This document shows positions 61,723 through 64,000 of a DNA stretch of 64,000 bases, one piece after another. Under the pieces are notes generated by a model. It ran no database searches. It saw nothing but the letters and a program-made list of their open reading frames with translations, and was not told the DNA's origin. Source of the DNA: Flaveria trinervia (taxonomy: Eukaryota; Streptophyta; Magnoliopsida; Asterales; Asteraceae); contig CM046452.1 of NCBI GenBank assembly GCA_025506515.1, positions 103,088,559-103,152,558 on the forward strand, given 5' to 3'. Numbering within the stretch: position 1 is the stretch's first letter; the number at the start of each line of letters is the position of its first letter. A program made the position numbers and the translations under genes.

Positions 61723-62571
61723 TTAGAATGGATGTAGACTCCGATTGGATCGACTTACCGTTGTAAATGCACCGACGAGAGTTTGTCCCGACGGTAGGTA
61801 CGACTGTCGCCGGTGAGCACTGTTTTCTGCTTTAATCGCCGGATTATTCTTCACCGTTTCGTCGTTCGTCTTCTTCTTCGTCGCAATTAAAGGTTTAAAC
61901 AACAGAAACGGAGATTCCTTACCGTCGCTGTTGCTCCGGTACAGAATGTCGCGAAACTTCCACCGGCGTGACGAATCGCCGGTGGAATTACTCTTCTTAC
62001 ACCTTTCCGGCGACTCTGTCTTCGGCTTCCACACGCAATAGGTTCCCGGAGTGATTCCGTCGAGATCGTCGGCCTCTGATGATGACGAAGAACAGAAATC
62101 GCGATCTTCGCTGAATAGCTTTCGCAGAGGAAGTCGCACCGCCAGAGACGACGGCTTACCGTCGTTCTCCGCCGTGTCGGTGACGGCGTTGATCAGATTA
62201 GGATCGACGTCTAACAACAAACTGCGATCAAATAGAGGATATTGAGGCAGAACACGACCTTGTGTGAAGATCTCATCAGCTGAATTCGAAGAGGAATTCA
62301 CGTCGGTACAAACAACAGCAAACTCAAACTCATCATCGTCATCATTATCATTGTCATTATCATGATTACAATCATTTTCATCCTTTGTGTTTGCCGGATG
62401 AATGATATTATCAAGCTTTTCATCATAATCGTTGAAGTTGAAGATATCATCATATTCGCTTGCATTTTCGTGGCGAAATTCTTCGATAACCCTAGCGGCG
62501 ACATCTGCGATGTTGTTGGAAGAATAGGTGGTGAAGGTGGGTGATACACCGGTGAGTGTACCGGAATGCAT
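61723..62571 (-). CDS. DUF1645 family protein
   Basis: Single exon of 282 aa from MHSGTLTGVSPTF; the frame is open upstream to 62655 (28 more residues), but the family usually begins at this Met. Plant DUF1645 proteins have no known biochemical activity. Their conserved blocks are seen in order: NIADVAARVIEEFR, EFEFAVV, ADEIFTQGRVLPQYPLFDRSLLL, LPLRKLFSEDRD, SSSSSEADDLDGITPGTYCVW, SPERCKKSNSTGDSSRRWKFRDILYRSNSDGKE, and a basic tail. An acidic Asp/Asn-rich low-complexity run separates the first two blocks. The protein appears intact and lacks a signal peptide or membrane segment; Ser- and Arg/Lys-rich content suggests a nuclear protein (inference). Confidence 0.9.
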   Translation of the reverse strand: MHSGTLTGVSPTFTTYSSNNIADVAARVIEEFRHENASEYDDIFNFNDYDEKLDNIIHPANTKDENDCNHDNDNDNDDDDEFEFAVVCTDVNSSSNSADEIFTQGRVLPQYPLFDRSLLLDVDPNLINAVTDTAENDGKPSSLAVRLPLRKLFSEDRDFCSSSSSEADDLDGITPGTYCVWKPKTESPERCKKSNSTGDSSRRWKFRDILYRSNSDGKESPFLLFKPLIATKKKTNDETVKNNPAIKAENSAHRRQSYLPSGQTLVGAFTTVSRSNRSLHPF

Positions 62572-64000
62572 GGTGTCACCGGAGATGAAATTCAGGAGTT
62601 TTGAGTTGATATTGAAGAGCGAGTGTGTGATTGAAATGTGAAATGAATGTTTCAAGGGGAAGTTACTTGTGTGTGAAGCGGCAAACTAGGCTTTTTATTG
62701 GGCCGACAGTATACTGGGATTTGTTTTTCAGCTAACACCTATAGGCTAGAACTTTAAGGTTCAAATTATCTAAAACTCATTTACGGGCTATTTATCACAT
62801 TGACTCAGTAAGATCTGACTGAGTCAGAAACTGACCCAGTAAAATGTTCTGACTGGGTATGCGTCTGACTGAAACTTGGTTGTTTGATTCGGTATCTGAC
62901 TGACTCAAAAACTGTCTCTGCAACTCACCACCAGCATCACCGCCACCGCCACCAGCATCACTGCCACCGCCTCCAGCATCACCGCCACCGCCTCCAGCAT
63001 CATCGCCACCGGCTGACCGAGTCAGCATGTTTAAAATTCAGGTCCGGGTCAGACCAAAAGGACCCGGTCAGCTCTTATTTCAAACGTATCAAACGGGCTG
63101 ATCGGCTGAACGGCTGACCGAGTCAGCCGGGTCAGACCAAACAAACAGCCCCTTAGTGTTTTAGAGAAAGTTGGCTGCTCGAATTTTTCTAGCAAAAATC
63201 TCGAAGAAAGTTCGGCCGGAGAAAAACTTGTATCTAAGCGAGCTGGTTCGGCTAAGTTCCTAAACGAGCCAAACTCGAGTCAGGGTTAGCTCGGTTGAGC
63301 TCGGCTATAGGCTTGGCTCGTGACTCGGTGCATATGACAATAATAATAATTGTTTATTATTAGGATTTTAAAAAGTTTTTTTTTATTTTTAATAAATATG
63401 GATTCTTTTTAAAAATATTAAGTAATTTGTTTAAAAAATATATCTTGATAGTAAATTGTTTATATTTAAAATAACGATTTTTGTTTCACTAAGTACGAAG
63501 TAACTAACAAACGTCAAAGGCCCTAATGCATTTTCTTTGTGTTTATATATATATATATATATTAGAATGTGAAATTTTTATTTTTTATAGAAATTAAATC
63601 GAGCTGGCTCGAGCTCATCATGAGCCGAACTCAAGCTTGTTAAATTTTTCGAGCTCAAACTCAAACTCAAACTCAAACTCAAACTCATCCTTATGGCACT
63701 AATCTCATACATTTTTCTCATGATAGGTATATACATGTGGTATAGAATTAAGAAAATTTAAGATGAGTATATAGTTGTCGTTAAAAGAAAAATAAAGAAA
63801 TAGTTTCGTAAAATAAAAACAATTAAACTATAACCTTTGAGTCATTAACAAATTAGACAATGTTTTTTTCTTTTTTAACTTATACAAATGTATTAGAGGC
63901 CTTAATAACATGTTTTATTTTTCCAGAATTGAAAGCAATATTATTTCTCTCTTGTGTATCATATATAGTTGTATATAATTGTGTTATTTTTAATAGAAAT
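62572..64000. other. DUF1645 upstream region and repeats
   Basis: The first few hundred bases hold the DUF1645 leader and promoter. Then come TGACTGAGTCAG repeats (62800-62925), the CCACCGCC minisatellite, and another GGGCTGTTTG-type transposon end (GTCAGACCAAACAAACAGCCCCTTA, 63132-63156). From about 63166 to 63690 lie GAGCTCG/GGCTCG words and an AAACTC hexamer run (63656-63687). No further gene is seen. Confidence 0.5.
62931..63012. repeat. 21-bp CCAGCATCACCGCCACCGCC minisatellite
   Basis: Four copies of CCAGCATCACCGCCACCGCCT start at 62931, 62952, 62973 and 62994 with a 21-bp period. It is multiple-of-three, which makes a His- or Gly-rich ORF on each strand that is not a gene. Confidence 0.85.

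Noticed and set aside
62884..63117. His-rich ORF, and a Gly/Ala/Asp-rich ORF on the other strand
   Set aside because: Both are generated by the 21-bp minisatellite, whose period is a multiple of three.

Overview
The window looks like nuclear DNA of a eudicot plant. It is strongly AT-rich, its genes have many short exons with GT-AG introns, and transposon remnants fill the space between genes. Gene content and repeat style (dispersed LTRs beginning TGTCACACCCC, very close match of the DXR N-terminus to daisy-family sequences as I remember them) suggest Asteraceae; this is inference, not proof.

Layout. 1-6.9 kb: no gene; a 2.44-kb solo LTR (934-3374), an AT microsatellite and a 412-bp hAT-like element. 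6987-10383 (+): mitochondrial ALDH2B-type aldehyde dehydrogenase, 11 exons. 11706-14035 (+): intact 6-exon SWEET sugar transporter of the SWEET4/5/7 type, with a decayed SWEET tail at about 15.1-15.3 kb. 15720-18183 (-): intact Raf-like MRK1-type protein kinase, 6 exons, convergent with SWEET. 18.2-31.6 kb: repeats only, including a TIR element packed with TATACG palindromes (27664-28106). 31974-33912 (+): second Raf-like kinase, of the HT1-like type. 34.8-38.9 kb: tandem duplication of a decayed kinesin-light-chain-related fragment, split by a second solo LTR (35475-37913). 41359-43357 (-): intact beta carbonic anhydrase. 43.4-53.4 kb: repeats. 53695-56963 (+): plastid DXR of the MEP isoprenoid pathway, 12 exons. 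61723-62571 (-): single-exon DUF1645 protein. The rest is repeats.

The genes are unrelated housekeeping, signalling, transport and metabolic genes; nothing suggests a gene cluster or a shared pathway. The most consequential observation is that three otherwise well-conserved genes (ALDH, HT1-like kinase, DXR) each carry single-base deletions in coding exons, four in total, all one base short of a homopolymer. With all other exons, splice sites and catalytic motifs preserved, this looks more like residual consensus error than three independent gene deaths, but sequence alone cannot decide. I found no clearly novel biological system. The strongest structural finds are two LTRs of nearly equal length with perfect 5-bp target duplications, the nested KLCR duplication, and the TATACG element.
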